A stretch of DNA of 64,000 nt, from positions 1,984,001 to 2,048,000 of the forward strand of contig OY751487.1 in NCBI GenBank assembly GCA_963565915.1. Reading direction: 5' to 3'. The notes under the pieces were generated by a model. That model did not search any database, had not been told where the DNA came from, and saw nothing but the letters and a program-made list of their open reading frames with translations. The position numbers and the translations under genes were made by a program. This document shows positions 20,871-32,599 of the stretch, one piece after another (positions within the stretch are counted from its first letter, which is position 1; each line of letters starts with the position of its first letter). This DNA is from Entoloma clypeatum (taxonomy: Eukaryota; Basidiomycota; Agaricomycetes; Agaricales; Entolomataceae).

Positions 20871-21227
20871 TCATGAGGCATGTGCTTTGGTGAACGGCAT
20901 TGATTTCTTCAATACCAGCTCCGGTGATGCGGCGTCCTGCCTGAATGGCACGAATATGGGTTGCCCGGTGGACCGCGAAGGTGGCGATGGAATGGACAAT
21001 GGAGGCTGAGGGGCTCGCATGGGGAATAGAGTGTGAGGCAAGGTAGAGAATTGTGGGGGAGGTGATACCGGTGATGATGCGCTTTGTGGCAGGTAAACTG
21101 GTCTTCGTGGGGATGGAATGTGTATTGGATATTGCGACGGCATGGGAGGTGAAGCAAGGACTCCGGAATTATTGGTGAAAGGGTGCTCAGCAAAAGGATC
21201 GAACGTTTCCAAAAGTGAGGAGGTCAT
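20871..21227 (-). CDS. Hypothetical Pro/Ser-rich small protein
   Basis: An ATG-initiated 118-residue frame without introns, starting MTSSLLETFDPFAEHPFTNN. It is dominated by Pro, Ser and Gln. The end, G-Q-P-I-F-V-P-F-R-Q-D-A-A-S-P-E-L-V-L-K-K, looks more constrained than the middle and may be a short linear interaction motif. No known domain. The start overlaps in another frame with the possible continuation of the unresolved gene immediately upstream. Confidence 0.5.
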   Translation of the reverse strand: MTSSLLETFDPFAEHPFTNNSGVLASPPMPSQYPIHIPSPRRPVYLPQSASSPVSPPPQFSTLPHTLFPMRAPQPPLSIPSPPSRSTGQPIFVPFRQDAASPELVLKKSMPFTKAHAS

Positions 21228-21352
21228 ATCGTGGATGCAATTGCGGGCTAGTGGAGATTTGTGAGTGAAACAAGGAATTCCTCGTACCTTTTATTCACTT
21301 GGTCAAGAATCGCCGCGTGATTGGGTACCTCGACCTGAACCGCATTCCCGTG

Positions 21353-21708
21353 CTATTCCAGAGCATCGCGCTCTCTCTGGGCCCGGGGAACCATCATCGG
21401 GATGGCGCGTATCATTTGAGCAGAGTTTGCGATCACCGCTCGGCGCTGCTGAAGTGACTGCACTTTGACCCGTGTTAGCGGCAGGGTGAGTCGAGAAGAT
21501 TCGAGTCCTCTTTGAATGCATGGCATCATGAGCTTGGAGGCGTCTTTTTTTGTCATAGTAGTGCCCCTACAAAGCTAGCGAGTTCACCTTGAAAATATGC
21601 TCGGGAACGGATGATACTTGATATAAATTCCTGAAGCTGGCACAGGCTGTCAGGAACTGACAGGGTTTCTTTGGTTAGGGAATCAACGTTCCAGATAAGG
21701 ATCGCCGC
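21353..21708 (-). CDS. Uncharacterised helical protein fragment, gene model unresolved (in-frame stop)
   Basis: Two exons joined across a GT-AG intron give a coherent helical sequence: D-S-L-C-Q-L-Q-E-F-I-S-S-I-I-R-S-R-A-Y-F, then Q-D-A-S-K-L-M-M-P, then A-Q-M-I-R-A-I-P-M-M-V-P-R-A-Q-R-E-R-D-A-L-E and TAG (21353-21355). The same frame continues beyond the stop with H-G-N-A-V-Q-V-E-V-P-N-H-A-A-I-L-D-Q-V-N-K-R up to a plausible donor. The 5' end is also unclear: the frame is closed upstream by TGA, so another exon is needed. This may be a short real protein, a gene with an unrecognised intron, or a decayed copy. Confidence 0.35.
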
Positions 21709-21771
21709 TCAGAACTGAATGATATATGATCCTCGACACGTACATAATGCATCAACCTGATAGATTCAAAT

Positions 21772-22883
21772 TCACGAGTTCGACAGGAGACACGCAGCAC
21801 TCCCAAGTTGTCTCCTGACATCTTGGTAATCTACATCATGAGCTAGGGGAATCCTTGTTAGCGGCCATGCAGATGCTGGCAAGTTGAACGCACTATCTTC
21901 TACTTCTCCCCATCGTTCAATTTGGCTGCATACTTCGACCGTGGCCGCCAACGCCGCTTGTTCCACTGTGAGGTGCCTTTTAACCAAGGCCAAACCAATG
22001 AGGAAAGATTTGGTAGCATATGTTGCACGTTCCATTGCTGTGAGGAACACAACTAAGATTGAAGAAAACTGCGGGAAATCGTGACTCACCCGCAAGCTCC
22101 CAATGGTCAAACCTAGATATTATTTCAGCAAGTTTTTGTCTAGTGATATCTGGTTGTGAATTCGAAAGAATCGAGTCATTCTTGATGATTTCCACATCAA
22201 ATGATTTCCTGACCCAATCAAGTAATGGATCCCAATGTTCAGCCTGTAATCGCTCTAGTTGCGGGGGATAATCTTGATAAAAGCTGTAAAGTGGTCAGCA
22301 TTCTCGTGCCATGGAATAAGGCTGACGGGATACCAACCAGACCGTATCAGTATTCAGGTAATCGAGCAAAGACAGCCGGACTTTCGAACAAGTCGCGCCG
22401 TCTGTTAGGGAGTCGATAGCTCTCGAGGCTATTGAAGTCTGGACATTATCAATATCGGTGACATTTGAGGTTATAAAGCATACCATAGGTAGCGCATGCG
22501 GTTTAAGTAGTGTCTCCTGATGGTCCCATTCAGCCGCTATGAGTGAAGCTACGAGTGACTTGTTGGTTGGCAGTAAGAGCGTGGTCCCCGACGGTGTCTT
22601 GAGTGCACGCTTGTCCAGGGTAACGACGAGTGTATTGTCACGCCTTTCTATTCCGACATCTTTCCAGAAGCGCTTCATAGTGGCCTCGGCGCCTTGATTG
22701 GTTCGAAGGACGTGAGGATATATAGCGCTGACAGTGATGAGTAAAGGACATACGATTCGTTTCGGAGACAGCGGGTCCATCTTGCACAGGAGAAGTAGAT
22801 TGGAATCTCACGCAGGAGGCGCGTAAGATGGCGAAAGATGACGGGCGCACGAATACACGACGTCCGAGTCGCTGGACGAGCAT
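21772..22883 (-). CDS. ATP12: ATP12 mitochondrial F1-ATPase assembly chaperone
   Basis: Starts MLVQRLGRRVFVRPSSFAIL, an Arg-rich presequence. The mature part has R-F-W-K-D-V-G-I-E, L-D-K-R-A-L-K-T-P-S-G, A-E-W-D-H-Q-E-T-L-L-K-P-H-A-L-P-M-T, D-Y-L-N-T-D-T-V, and the W-D-P-L-L-D-W segment. The C-terminal helices contain L-A-E-I-I-S-R-F-D-H-W-E-L, A-T-Y-A-T-K-S-F-L-I-G-L-A-L-V and W-G-E-V-E-D-S-A. These are diagnostic of Atp12, which binds free F1 alpha subunit in the matrix before hexamer assembly. Several short introns interrupt the gene. It is head-to-head with MSH3, with 89 bp between start codons. Confidence 0.92.
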
Positions 22884-22972
22884 TTTTGGAATCTGTCACG
22901 GTTGTTTTTCCGACTTGTATGAGCACGTGATCATCTACATAGATCTTACTACCTTGGGCAAGTAAACTCAGG

Positions 22973-25900
22973 ATGCTGCCTCAGAAAGCGTCACAAGCCA
23001 CTATTTCGTCTTTCTTCAAATCCTCCCCAAAAAAGTCGGAAAAGAGGAGGCCAATTTCCCCTACCCCAGTCGACTTGACAATGGAAAGCGACCCAGAACC
23101 TCCTACAAAGAAAATACGGAGGTCCTCTCCGAATTCACCAACAGATGGCCGAAGAACAGGGGCCGTAATTCGATGGGCATTCACTCCCATATCTCCAGAC
23201 GCAAGCATCCCTCCAGCAAGCCAGCGTCCAGAAGCCGAGATGACTTCCGCCAGCGAACGTCATGAAGCTTTCAAGAAGAAGCTTCTTCTTGAGAACAATC
23301 CATTCCTTCGAAAGGAACCTGATGTTCTAGCGCCGGTCCAGCTGGAGGAGACTGAATCATCCAGTGGCGAATCAGACCAAGCATTTAAAGAATTAAGCTT
23401 CATGTTTGCAAACAAGGGAAAGAGCAAGGGTAAAGCAGCCAACTCTGTGAGGAGTAAGCCCAAAAACCAGCCAATCCCTGGCCCGAGTGGGCAGTCCTAT
23501 ACGCCATTGGAAAATCAGGTATCCCGAGTGTCCCACCTTGCAAGAACAATTCGTCTCAGCATTATATCCCAGATTTTGCAATTAAAGAAGGAGAACCCTG
23601 GCACAGTACTCATGGTGGAAGTGGGCTATAAGTTCAAGTTTTTCGGAGACGATGCCAAGGTTCGTACTGCGTGATACTGATGTTTCCATCTTTACATCTC
23701 GGACGCAGGTAGCAGCCCAGGAATTAGGAATGGTCGCTTTCAATGATCGTAATTTCTTGGTTGCATCCATTCCGACTCACAGATGCACTGTCCATCTCAA
23801 GAAGTGCGTCGTTTTACAATCCAATTCTCAGAATCTGAGGATGTCTCCTCAGGCTTCTGGCGCAGGGTTACCGTGTCGGCATTGTCAGACAAATGGAGAC
23901 GGCAGCACTCAAAAAGGCCGGTGAAAATAGAAACACACCTTTCGAGAGGAAATTAACTCATTTGTATACTGCTGCGACGTAAGACTCTTCGGTTTCAATG
24001 CCGTCCTTCTTGTCACATTCCGAAGATATGTAGATGACCTCGATTCTGTCGATGACTTGGAACGATATATGCCACCACCCTTCATGTGCATCATAGAGGA
24101 TTCAAAGGGAAAATCCGCCTCAATCGACGTCTCCCTCGGCCTGATCACCATCTGTCCGAGCACAGGAGACGTTGTTTGGGACGACTTTGAGGGTAGGTGC
24201 TGGATATTTATGCAATTGGTTGAACTCAACCTGGTATTTCAACAGATTCACTAATGCGCATTGAACTAGAGGTGAGAATCTAAGCTTCAATATATGTATC
24301 CGCAGTTATTGAGTTTGTTAGACAAGACTTGTTCACACCCGGCCAACTGAGTTGTTACTTCCCAAAAAGGGTTTGTCGGCTGCAACTTCGAAAGTTTTGG
24401 ATCACTTCTCTGGGTTTGTTGTACTCGGCTCATCTTCATGACTCACTTTCCCACCTGCGTTCTTCCAGGACCTCATCAACACACGGGAAAATTCGTATGG
24501 AGCACTTTGAACACCCTATGTCGTACACCGATGCTTTCTCCCTGGTATCGGATTTCTACACCAACAAGACCAATTCAGCAGTTGCATCTGAGAGCTTTCG
24601 TTCAGGTTGATTATCCCTTCCCTCCCCGACCATCAATTGCTTATTCCCACTGCGTAGGAAGATTGATGGCAGAAGTAGCTGATTTTCCTAAGCGTGTTGT
24701 AATTGCCCTCGCCCATGCTATCAAGTATCTTTCTGCGTTCAGCATAGCTGATGCTTTTTTGGAAACAAAATTCTTCAGCAAATTTACAACTAGAGCACAC
24801 ATGCTCCTTGCCGCCAACACCCTTACCAATCTGGAGATTTATCGCAACGAGACAGACCAAACAACGCATGGCTCATTATTATGGGTACTGGATCGAACGA
24901 AGACTAAGTTTGGTGCGAGGTTGCTACGAAACTGGATAGGTAGGCCACTCATCGACAAACGGTATGGCGTTGATCTGCTTTCCCGTCGATACTTTGACAC
25001 TCATTTGGACGTAAAAAGTATTTTAGAGGATCGCATTGATGCTGTGGAAGAAATTCTCGCCAGTCCATCAGACAAACTGGTCACGCTTCGTCAGATTCTC
25101 AAACGACTTCCTGACCTTGCAAAGGGTCTTTGCAGAATTCAATATGGGCAGGCAAGACTGGTTTCATTTCTACCATGCCTCGTCTCTAACAAACACCGTA
25201 TTCAAGCTTACGCCCCAAGAGCTGGCTGTCCTTCTACCAGCATTCAACAAGATTGCAATGGCCTTTGACAGCTTTGAAATACCAGCAGATGTAGGATTTA
25301 AGTCTGGCATCCTCAACGATATCATCTATTCCTTCCCCAAACTAAGGGGGCCTCTGAAAGAGCTTCTGGAAGCCTTTTCTCTCAAATATGCTGCTGAAGG
25401 CAGAAAGGACCTGGTCTGGTCTGACGGAGAACGCTATCCTGGCATCGCTGATGCCGATTTGGTAGGTCTTCCCCTGGCATTGTCCTTCGTATTCAGTTCA
25501 TATGTGATCATAGGCCATTCAATATGTAGAGGTAGAACTCATGGATGAACTGAAAGCTAGTCAGTTGGAAAGCTTAGAATTGGATTCCGATTGCTCACGT
25601 ATGCGCGATAGTCCGGAAGTTACTGAGACTACCGTCTCTCCAATGGGCGACTATTGCAGGGGACGAGGTGGGAAATTCCCCAATGCCATCCACATCACTC
25701 TGAACTTTGAATCATTCACAGTATCTGGTTGAGGTCAAGAGGAGTGATAACCGACCGATACCTGACCACTGGCATCTCCATTCGAGGTGAGGCAACGGCG
25801 TCCTCTGGATAAACAACTTCGTAATCAGAACCACAGGACGAAATACTATGCACGCTACCAACCTCCCAGTGTAAAACAGAAAGTTGAAGAAAAATTACAA

Positions 25901-27220
25901 CACCACGAAACTTTGCAGGTGATTCCAATCATCCCTTGTCTCGCAGACCTTACTGAAACTATACAGGCTGAGGCTAATAAGGCGTTCTCATCTTTCCTCG
26001 AGGAGATTGCCTTGAATCACTACGGCATCTTGCGAGACGTCGTGAATAAAATGGCTATTGCTGACTGCCTGCTTAGCCTTGCGCTTGTGGCCCTCCAAGA
26101 GAACTATGTCCGCCCAACCTTCACTGACGAAGATGCCCTGGAAATAGTCAACGGGAGGCATCCGATGGTTGAGTCTCTTCGGTCCGACCCCTTCGTTCCA
26201 AATTCTATATTGATGGGAGGAGGAAACCCAAGGAATAAAATCATCACTGGGCCCAATATGGGAGGGTATGTGAATGGTTATTCCTTGAAGTATTATGCCT
26301 TACAAATTGCTCGCTACAGAAAGAGTTCATGTGTGCGCATGATTGCTCTTATCGCTATCATGGCACAGATCGGCAGTTACGTCCCGGCAGAGTCCGTCAA
26401 ACTAAAACTTCTCGACTCTGTGCTGACTAGAATGGGTGGTACGGGAATGTTTCCTGTTGCTTTGAATCCTTTTCATCACCCATTAGCTTCCGATGATCTG
26501 GCGCGGGGACGTTCTACTTTCATGGTGGAAATGTCGGAAACCAGCGAGATACTTCATTCTGCAACGCCTGATAGTTTGGTGATACTAGATGAGCTTGGGC
26601 GAGGGACGTCAACGTTTGATGGAGTAAGCTTTGTTTCCAAGTCAGTTTGATACACTTTTGACGTAGGTATCAGATGGCGATTGCGGATGCTGTTATGCAG
26701 CAACTTGTGGAGGTAACGAAGTGCAAGACCCTCTTCATCACTCATTACCCTCTAGTCGCCTCCAATCTAGAGAGCCAATATCCAATGGAGATTCAAAACC
26801 TTCACATGGGTTATGAGGAGGACTCTCGGATTGATGGTACTCGTGAAATAGCTTTCCTTTATCGAGTGTTGCCTGGTATGGCTACAGGCAAGTCATTTCG
26901 CCTTAAGGCTCCTACTCTGATATTGATTGTATATTTGAAGAATCATTCGGCATTGAATGTGGTCGCCTCGCCGGCCTCCCGGAGTCAGTCTTAAGTGTTG
27001 CCTCTCGGTGCTCTTCGAGGTTACGAAGTCAAGTGGAAGACCGCAAAAGACGAAATCAGTAAGGAGGTCGCCCCTTACAGAAGATGACTCCCAATTTACC
27101 ACCCCTAGGATCTTTAAAACCGCCCATTTGATTGCTGACTGTTCGAGTAGCACAGGGATTGTGGCGGTTTCTAAGGTGCAAGAATTACGAAATGTCGTCA
27201 AGTGCATATCCTGGACATAA
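22973..27220 (+). CDS. MSH3: DNA mismatch repair protein MSH3
   Basis: The N-terminus carries a PCNA-binding box (Q-A-T-I-S-S-F-F, residues 7-14) and a basic disordered linker. The MSH3 mismatch-binding domain follows ([22 protein letters not shown]), then connector, lever and clamp domains. The ATPase has a Walker A T-G-P-N-M-G-G-K-S-S split by an intron, [12 protein letters not shown] and T-H-Y. MSH3 pairs with MSH2 as MutS-beta to repair insertion/deletion loops. The end is not the TAA at 27062: removing the 50-bp intron beginning GTAAGG gives [10 protein letters not shown]...[11 protein letters not shown] and TAA at 27220, a more natural MutS-beta C-terminus. Confidence 0.94.
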
Positions 27221-27280
27221 GCGATATTTCAAGCCCCTGTTCAAGCGGGAGAAAGATATGGAACTATATACGAAGGATCG

Positions 27281-30200
27281 CTAACTTGTACTCATATCCA
27301 CCTTTTTTCGCTTACTTTTCTTCGCTTCAACCCGTGTCCCTGTTTCGAGAGGATCATCAGCTTTCCTTTTCGCTGCCATGACGACCCCATTTGTCTTCTT
27401 CATCGGCTGCTCCGGAGTTTTCGAAGCTTTCGAAAGGCGGACAATCTGCTCGCTCATCTCCCGCAAGCCACGAGACTGTTGATAGCGAGACGTGGATGAC
27501 AACTTTCGGGATAGATTATGCCAGGAATCTGACTCCCAGATTTCCTGAGCGATGCCAGGATTTGTCTTCTGTGTGAAACGGGCTCCGACCACCCCCAACT
27601 TCAGCAGCTGTTTCATTTGAACGGTCGTGAATGCCACTTTCTCTTCGCATGCTTGGTTTGCAGCTTCGAGGAGGGCCTTTCTAAGGAGCGTCATAAATTG
27701 TGGGATCTCAGGAGTTTGGGTTTTACCCTTCTAGCAATATCAGTGCCGGTTCACGAAAAGACGATGATACGTACCATAGCTGGGAGCTGGATAATAAGTT
27801 GTTCTAGCAGTTGATATGCCTGGCATTGCCGATAAATATTCACAGATCGACCCGACAATTCGAGCAGTTCCGCGCGGAGACTCCAAGCAGATGCTGGATA
27901 ACGTCGGATGAAATCTTGGAAAAAACTGGTATTCAGAGCCGAGTTCTTTCTGGTGAGGAAATCTGCCAGTGATTGTTGGTAGACTTGAATCAGAGAGCGG
28001 TCCGCGTTTGAGTTAACTAACACTTTTGACAGATAAAGGCTACAATCGCTTAGCGTCGCAAGCAGTTCCGACGAGTGCACTTTCCGAGCCCGAGTATGCA
28101 GATCATTGAGGATCGTTAGCGCCACTTGGGTCTCGACGTCGGATGGCACTTCTTTGGATTTCCCTATCCGTGTGCGAAGGATACCTTTCGCCTTATCCGA
28201 CAATTGACGTTCGTCATTGCTACTGCCAGCAATCATATCGACAAGAGGGGGAATCAAACGAAGAACCAGAGCATTCGTGGGTTGATTCTTTACGAAAATA
28301 TCAACCAGGTCCAGCACACGATTTTTGAAATGTGTCGCTTCTCGCTGCACATCGATACCTTCTTGGAACATCAGTACCTCGTTCGTGAAATAGTGAATTA
28401 CAGAAAAGCGCTGACCCTTTCCCGTCTTTTCATTGGTCCGCGAACGGAAGGCTGCCGCTAGCTGATGGTCTATAGCCATCATTTGGTCGTCATCCATGAG
28501 TTCTTCCTCGTCGTCCGTTTCGCCTGTAGCTGCTTCAATGCCATTGACCATCAGAGCTTCTTCGATTTTTTCCCGAAGCTCTACATCCTCTTCCTCGTCA
28601 CTGCTATCATCAGCACTTGATGCTACATCGCTTTCCTCTTCTGAGGCTTCATCCTCATTAACTTCTTCCTCGACGTCTTCCATGTCGTCATCGTCTTTTG
28701 CCAATTCAGTGGGATCACGATGTTCGAGTTGCTGGCGAGGTTTTCAGTGCTTGATATGGTGCATGAGGTGGCAGGTACGCACCGTGACAATGAGGTCGAT
28801 AGTAGATTCATTGACAGCGGAGGAGAGCAAGGCGAAAACTTGATTGCCCACCGTTCGCAAATATGCGGTAGACTTCTCGAGGAATCCAATGATGGTGTCA
28901 ATGAAGACATCAACAGGTGCGAGAGTCGCTTCGTCCACCACGGCAGATTTGCGGGACTTCTTGCTTTTCTTGCCCTCCGGAAACATATGAGTGGCAGCAT
29001 CGGTGCATGACTATTGAAAGAAGTTGAGATCTTGGTGGAAAAAAAAAAGAGAATCTACCTCCAAAGCATCCATGTCCACTTCTTCGCCGTCCTGTCCACC
29101 GACACAATATTGTCGTAGTATGGTTGCCAACAATAGTAATCGAGCACCTTTCGCCGAGTCTTGCTTTTCGTCTGAAACCTGGCTCCGAAAACGAGATGAG
29201 AATTCGGCCAACTTTCGAAAATACATGGATTCACTGACGTTTTTCAGCCTCTCCGCAAGTTGCAATGCTTTTGTACGCAAGGAAAGTCCCTCTTCCTCAT
29301 GTTGAACCAAGAGTGAGACGTGTTTGGTGTCCTTTTCAAGGGTTTGTATAGTGTCCAACACTTTTGAGACCCAAAATTCACCGGTTGAGGCCACGGCAGC
29401 CACTTTTGACGATTTTTCGCCATACTTGACGATGACAGTTTGCGCATTCAAGTCAGCAAGACAAGAAAGAAGTCGGCTCCGACAAGTTTGACGTAAATTT
29501 TCCGAAAACGCAGGGTTGGGAATGGAGTGCAACTGCATACATGAGCATGTAACGAACATGAAACTGACGTGAACGTACGCCTCGGTAAGGGCTCTTTTCT
29601 GACTTCTTGGTGACGAGGAATAGACCATTGATAACCAACCAGTCCAGTATGGTCTGTACCCATTCATCGTTTTTTGGGATCGTTCCGCTACGAATCAAGG
29701 CGCCGAATTGGTCGACAATCCACAAACGCCGCGTGTTTATTGCCTGGATGTCCTCACTGTTTGCACGTTAGATTGAACTTTGCATAGGGTTTGTAGGACT
29801 TACGGGGAGGCGGTTTGTCCCTTGGGAAAGTTTGCCTGCGGGACGAGGCAGGCGATATAGCTCTTGATCCCTTCAACATCCATCGAAGTCAGCACATTCT
29901 CAACAGTCTTTGTCTTCGTCAGTTTATCGAATTGTTGACTGCCATTCACACCAGTCAGTTGGAGGATGAGGGCGAACCCGAACTGGGGATTGCTTTGGAC
30001 GAATGACTGGATCTCTGTTGCCTAGAAGCGTTCTGTCAAGAAAGCCAACTTTATTCACTGAAGATTCGTACCGCTTGTTTTGCTACTTTGTGTAGATACC
30101 GATCTTGGTGTGACAGGTGATTAATCCATGACCGCATGAAATTTCTTGTGAAGAGCATGGGCATGGTATCTTGCGTTACTCGTGGCAGAGCCTTTTGGAA

Positions 30201-31451
30201 GACTTGAAAACCCCAATATTTCCGTTCATCTGAAGAAGTGGACGAGAACAATGATTCTTCAAGGACATCAGGATAAGGCGGCTGCCGACATTGCACAGAT
30301 TTGACCGACCGTCAACAACAACTCGGAAGAACTCTTGAAACGATCCACGCGTTGAAATCGTAGAATTGGGGCCAGGAAGAAGATGTCCAAGAATGATGTC
30401 CCAAACAAAATGTAGTTGGGGTTTCCATGTTCCTGCAGATGCCTTGGGAATATGCTTTCCTTCTTCATCGTCGTCTGCGGATTCCTGCAACAAGACAAAG
30501 CATCAACTTAATCAAACGCACGAAAAAAAAATAAAAGCGAGGGGAGATTGACCTTCAAAATCCTAGCGAGGGTTTGTAAATTTCTGCTGTGTAGTAGATC
30601 TGGATTCTTGAATGATGGCGAGAGCAATCCGCGCCAATCGCGGTCAGGGTATAACGTTTGCAACTTGAGGGCCAATGCGACCTTTTCCGGCGACCAAGTT
30701 TTGTTCTCCACAAACAACTGTTGCAGGGTAATTTCCACAGCTTCCGCCTTCCACTCCACCCCAGAATCCTTCAACGCATCGACCGCTAAAGCGATACTCC
30801 ACCATGCACTTTCTCGCAGCCATGATTTTTTCTCTCCGAGAGCCAGCAACTCTTTAATGATTTCGTCGTAACTCGCAAGTGTCGACGCTTGTGGCGCAGA
30901 CGACACAGATGTTTCCAAGGCTCCTGTCCTGACACAGAGACCCGACTGAACGACAGCAGTCAAACCGAACAAACGAGCAAAGAGAACGTCGCGTTCCTCC
31001 TGTCCGGTCATCGACCCCTGGGTTTTGGTCCCATCCATCATCAGAGTGATTATCTGCGAGCACGTCACAGTTTTTATCCGCGACAGCAGCTGATTGAAAG
31101 AGCCCCATCAGCATAGGTGCACGCGGCATTGAGAATCGATGAACGCACCTCCGTCAAGGCAACTGCGAACCCCAATCGACTGCTCTCTCTTGGACTTGCC
31201 AAGCCCCGAATCAGCCGTCTTAAGGAGTACGAGACATCCTGCGCATTCAGTGTATTCAATCCATCAGTTTTGGGGGTGTTGGCCTCGTCATCGGCCTCGT
31301 CTTCCTCGTCTTGACTCGAAGCCCCGCCGGACTGTGGGATGAATTGGGCTTGGAACTGTTCGAGAGCCCCGACAAGCTTTAGGGATGCTTCCAAGCGGTC
31401 CTTCTTGGATGTCGACGATAGATGCCAGAACAACGGCAAGGTCGTCGTCAT
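27281..31451 (-). CDS. POL5: POL5/MYBBP1A-like nucleolar rRNA synthesis and ribosome biogenesis factor
   Basis: The protein starts MTTTLPLFWHLSSTSKKDRL. HEAT-like helical repeats include Y-S-L-R-R-L-I-R-G-L-A-S-P-R-E-S-S-R-L-G-F-A-V-A-L. A later block is F-T-R-N-F-M-R-S-W-I-N-H-L. A strongly acidic linker (D-D-D-D-M-E-D-V-E-E-E...D-D-S-S-D-E-E-E) precedes further helices, and the end is a basic K-K-S-K-R-K-K tail. This layout is that of Pol5/Mybbp1A, named as a polymerase but acting in rDNA transcription and early ribosome assembly in the nucleolus. Introns are few for such a long gene, and some donor/acceptor choices between 28740 and 30540 are approximate. Confidence 0.88.
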
Positions 31452-31626
31452 ATTTTTGTAACAAGACGCTTTTGCAACTTTTTTTCAGATTGTGTCGGCG
31501 ATCAAGTATTTGTGTATATTTGAAATTCCCTATCACGGCCAAAGTCGTGGTAATGAATTTTGGGCCGTACTGTAATGCAAGTGATTATTGGGATAATAAT
31601 AAGATACCGACCCAATGCAATAAAAG

Positions 31627-32406
31627 TCAATAATGGACAGAATGCCCCTTCAACCCCTGTTGACACTTTAGACAGTCCGCCCTGGGTCCCATCGTGAAGC
31701 GTTGTCTTTTAGGAGGTACGGTATGCATAATCATAGTCGCGTCAGGGTATATCGACATCGCCATGGAAGCTGCGCTGGCGGGCGACGGAGGACGGGTCTC
31801 GAGGTGTTCGTGGATTGATACGGATGGGACACTGTTGTTAGAGAGCATTGCAGATCGATCCATGGTGGAAGGCGGCGTGTGCGGTAACAAAGACGGGTGT
31901 GATGAGGTCGGCAGTAGCGCTTGATGCAGGCTATCCTCTGACTGTTGTATCGTCTCACTTGTGTCCAATATCTATAACATGACGAGGAAGAAGAGACAGA
32001 TGGATAAATTCAATGCTGCCAGAATAAAGGAGAAAGGACACACCATATCCTCATCCACAAAGGGCGTCACTCCTTCGTTTCCCCTTTCAAATAACGTTTC
32101 GGCAACCAGCAGCGGGCTATCAATCGACAAACCATTTGTCTGGCGTACCCAATCCTCAGAGGGAAATCGCGAGCTGCAGTACAGGGTATTATGGTGGCAG
32201 AACCGCGTTGCGGGGGCAAGCAGAGACACAGCGTGATCGCCATTCGCAATCGCGAGTGAGAGGCGTTTCTGCAAATGCAGACGGTATTAGTACACCAGGG
32301 AGAGCGATTGAGGACACTACGCGTCAAGTACCTGAGGTCGGTCGGCGGGACAGGCGTCAGGAGACCGCGGCCGTTTGGAAGAAGGGATATGGAGGTCGAC
32401 TTCCAT
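31627..32406 (-). CDS. Uncharacterised protein with C-terminal GPRADC-x2-C motif
   Basis: Three exons (32406-32332, 32268-32044, 31971-31627) join in phase into 214 residues starting MEVDLHIPSSKRPRSPDA. The N-terminal third has a basic patch that could be a nuclear signal. The middle is Ser/Pro-rich with L-L-A-P-A-T-R-F and L-S-I-D-S-P-L. The end is R-F-T-M-G-P-R-A-D-C-L-K-C-Q-Q-G-L-K-G-H-S-V-H-Y, whose C-x2-C plus two His could bind one metal ion. I recall this ending in other basidiomycete hypothetical proteins, but no function is known to me. The opposite-strand frame at 31961-32236 is a shadow. Confidence 0.65.
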
Positions 32407-32599
32407 GCTATTATTTATTCACTGCATGTACTGTCTCTGATAGAGGATGATGAGTTGGCAGAGAACATAGCAAAGGCCATTGTCACGGATCAGTCACATA
32501 CAAAGACTACAAGTACAGCAAAATTCTACACAAACACCTTGCAGCCCTCCAAGATTAGTTTACAATCGGACCTCTACACTCTGCCAGAGAGTGCCTCCA

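Noticed and set aside
31961..32236. Plus-strand frame starting MSNIYNMTRKKRQ
   Set aside because: A three-exon minus-strand model through the same DNA keeps phase perfectly and ends in a conserved-looking motif; the plus frame is its shadow.
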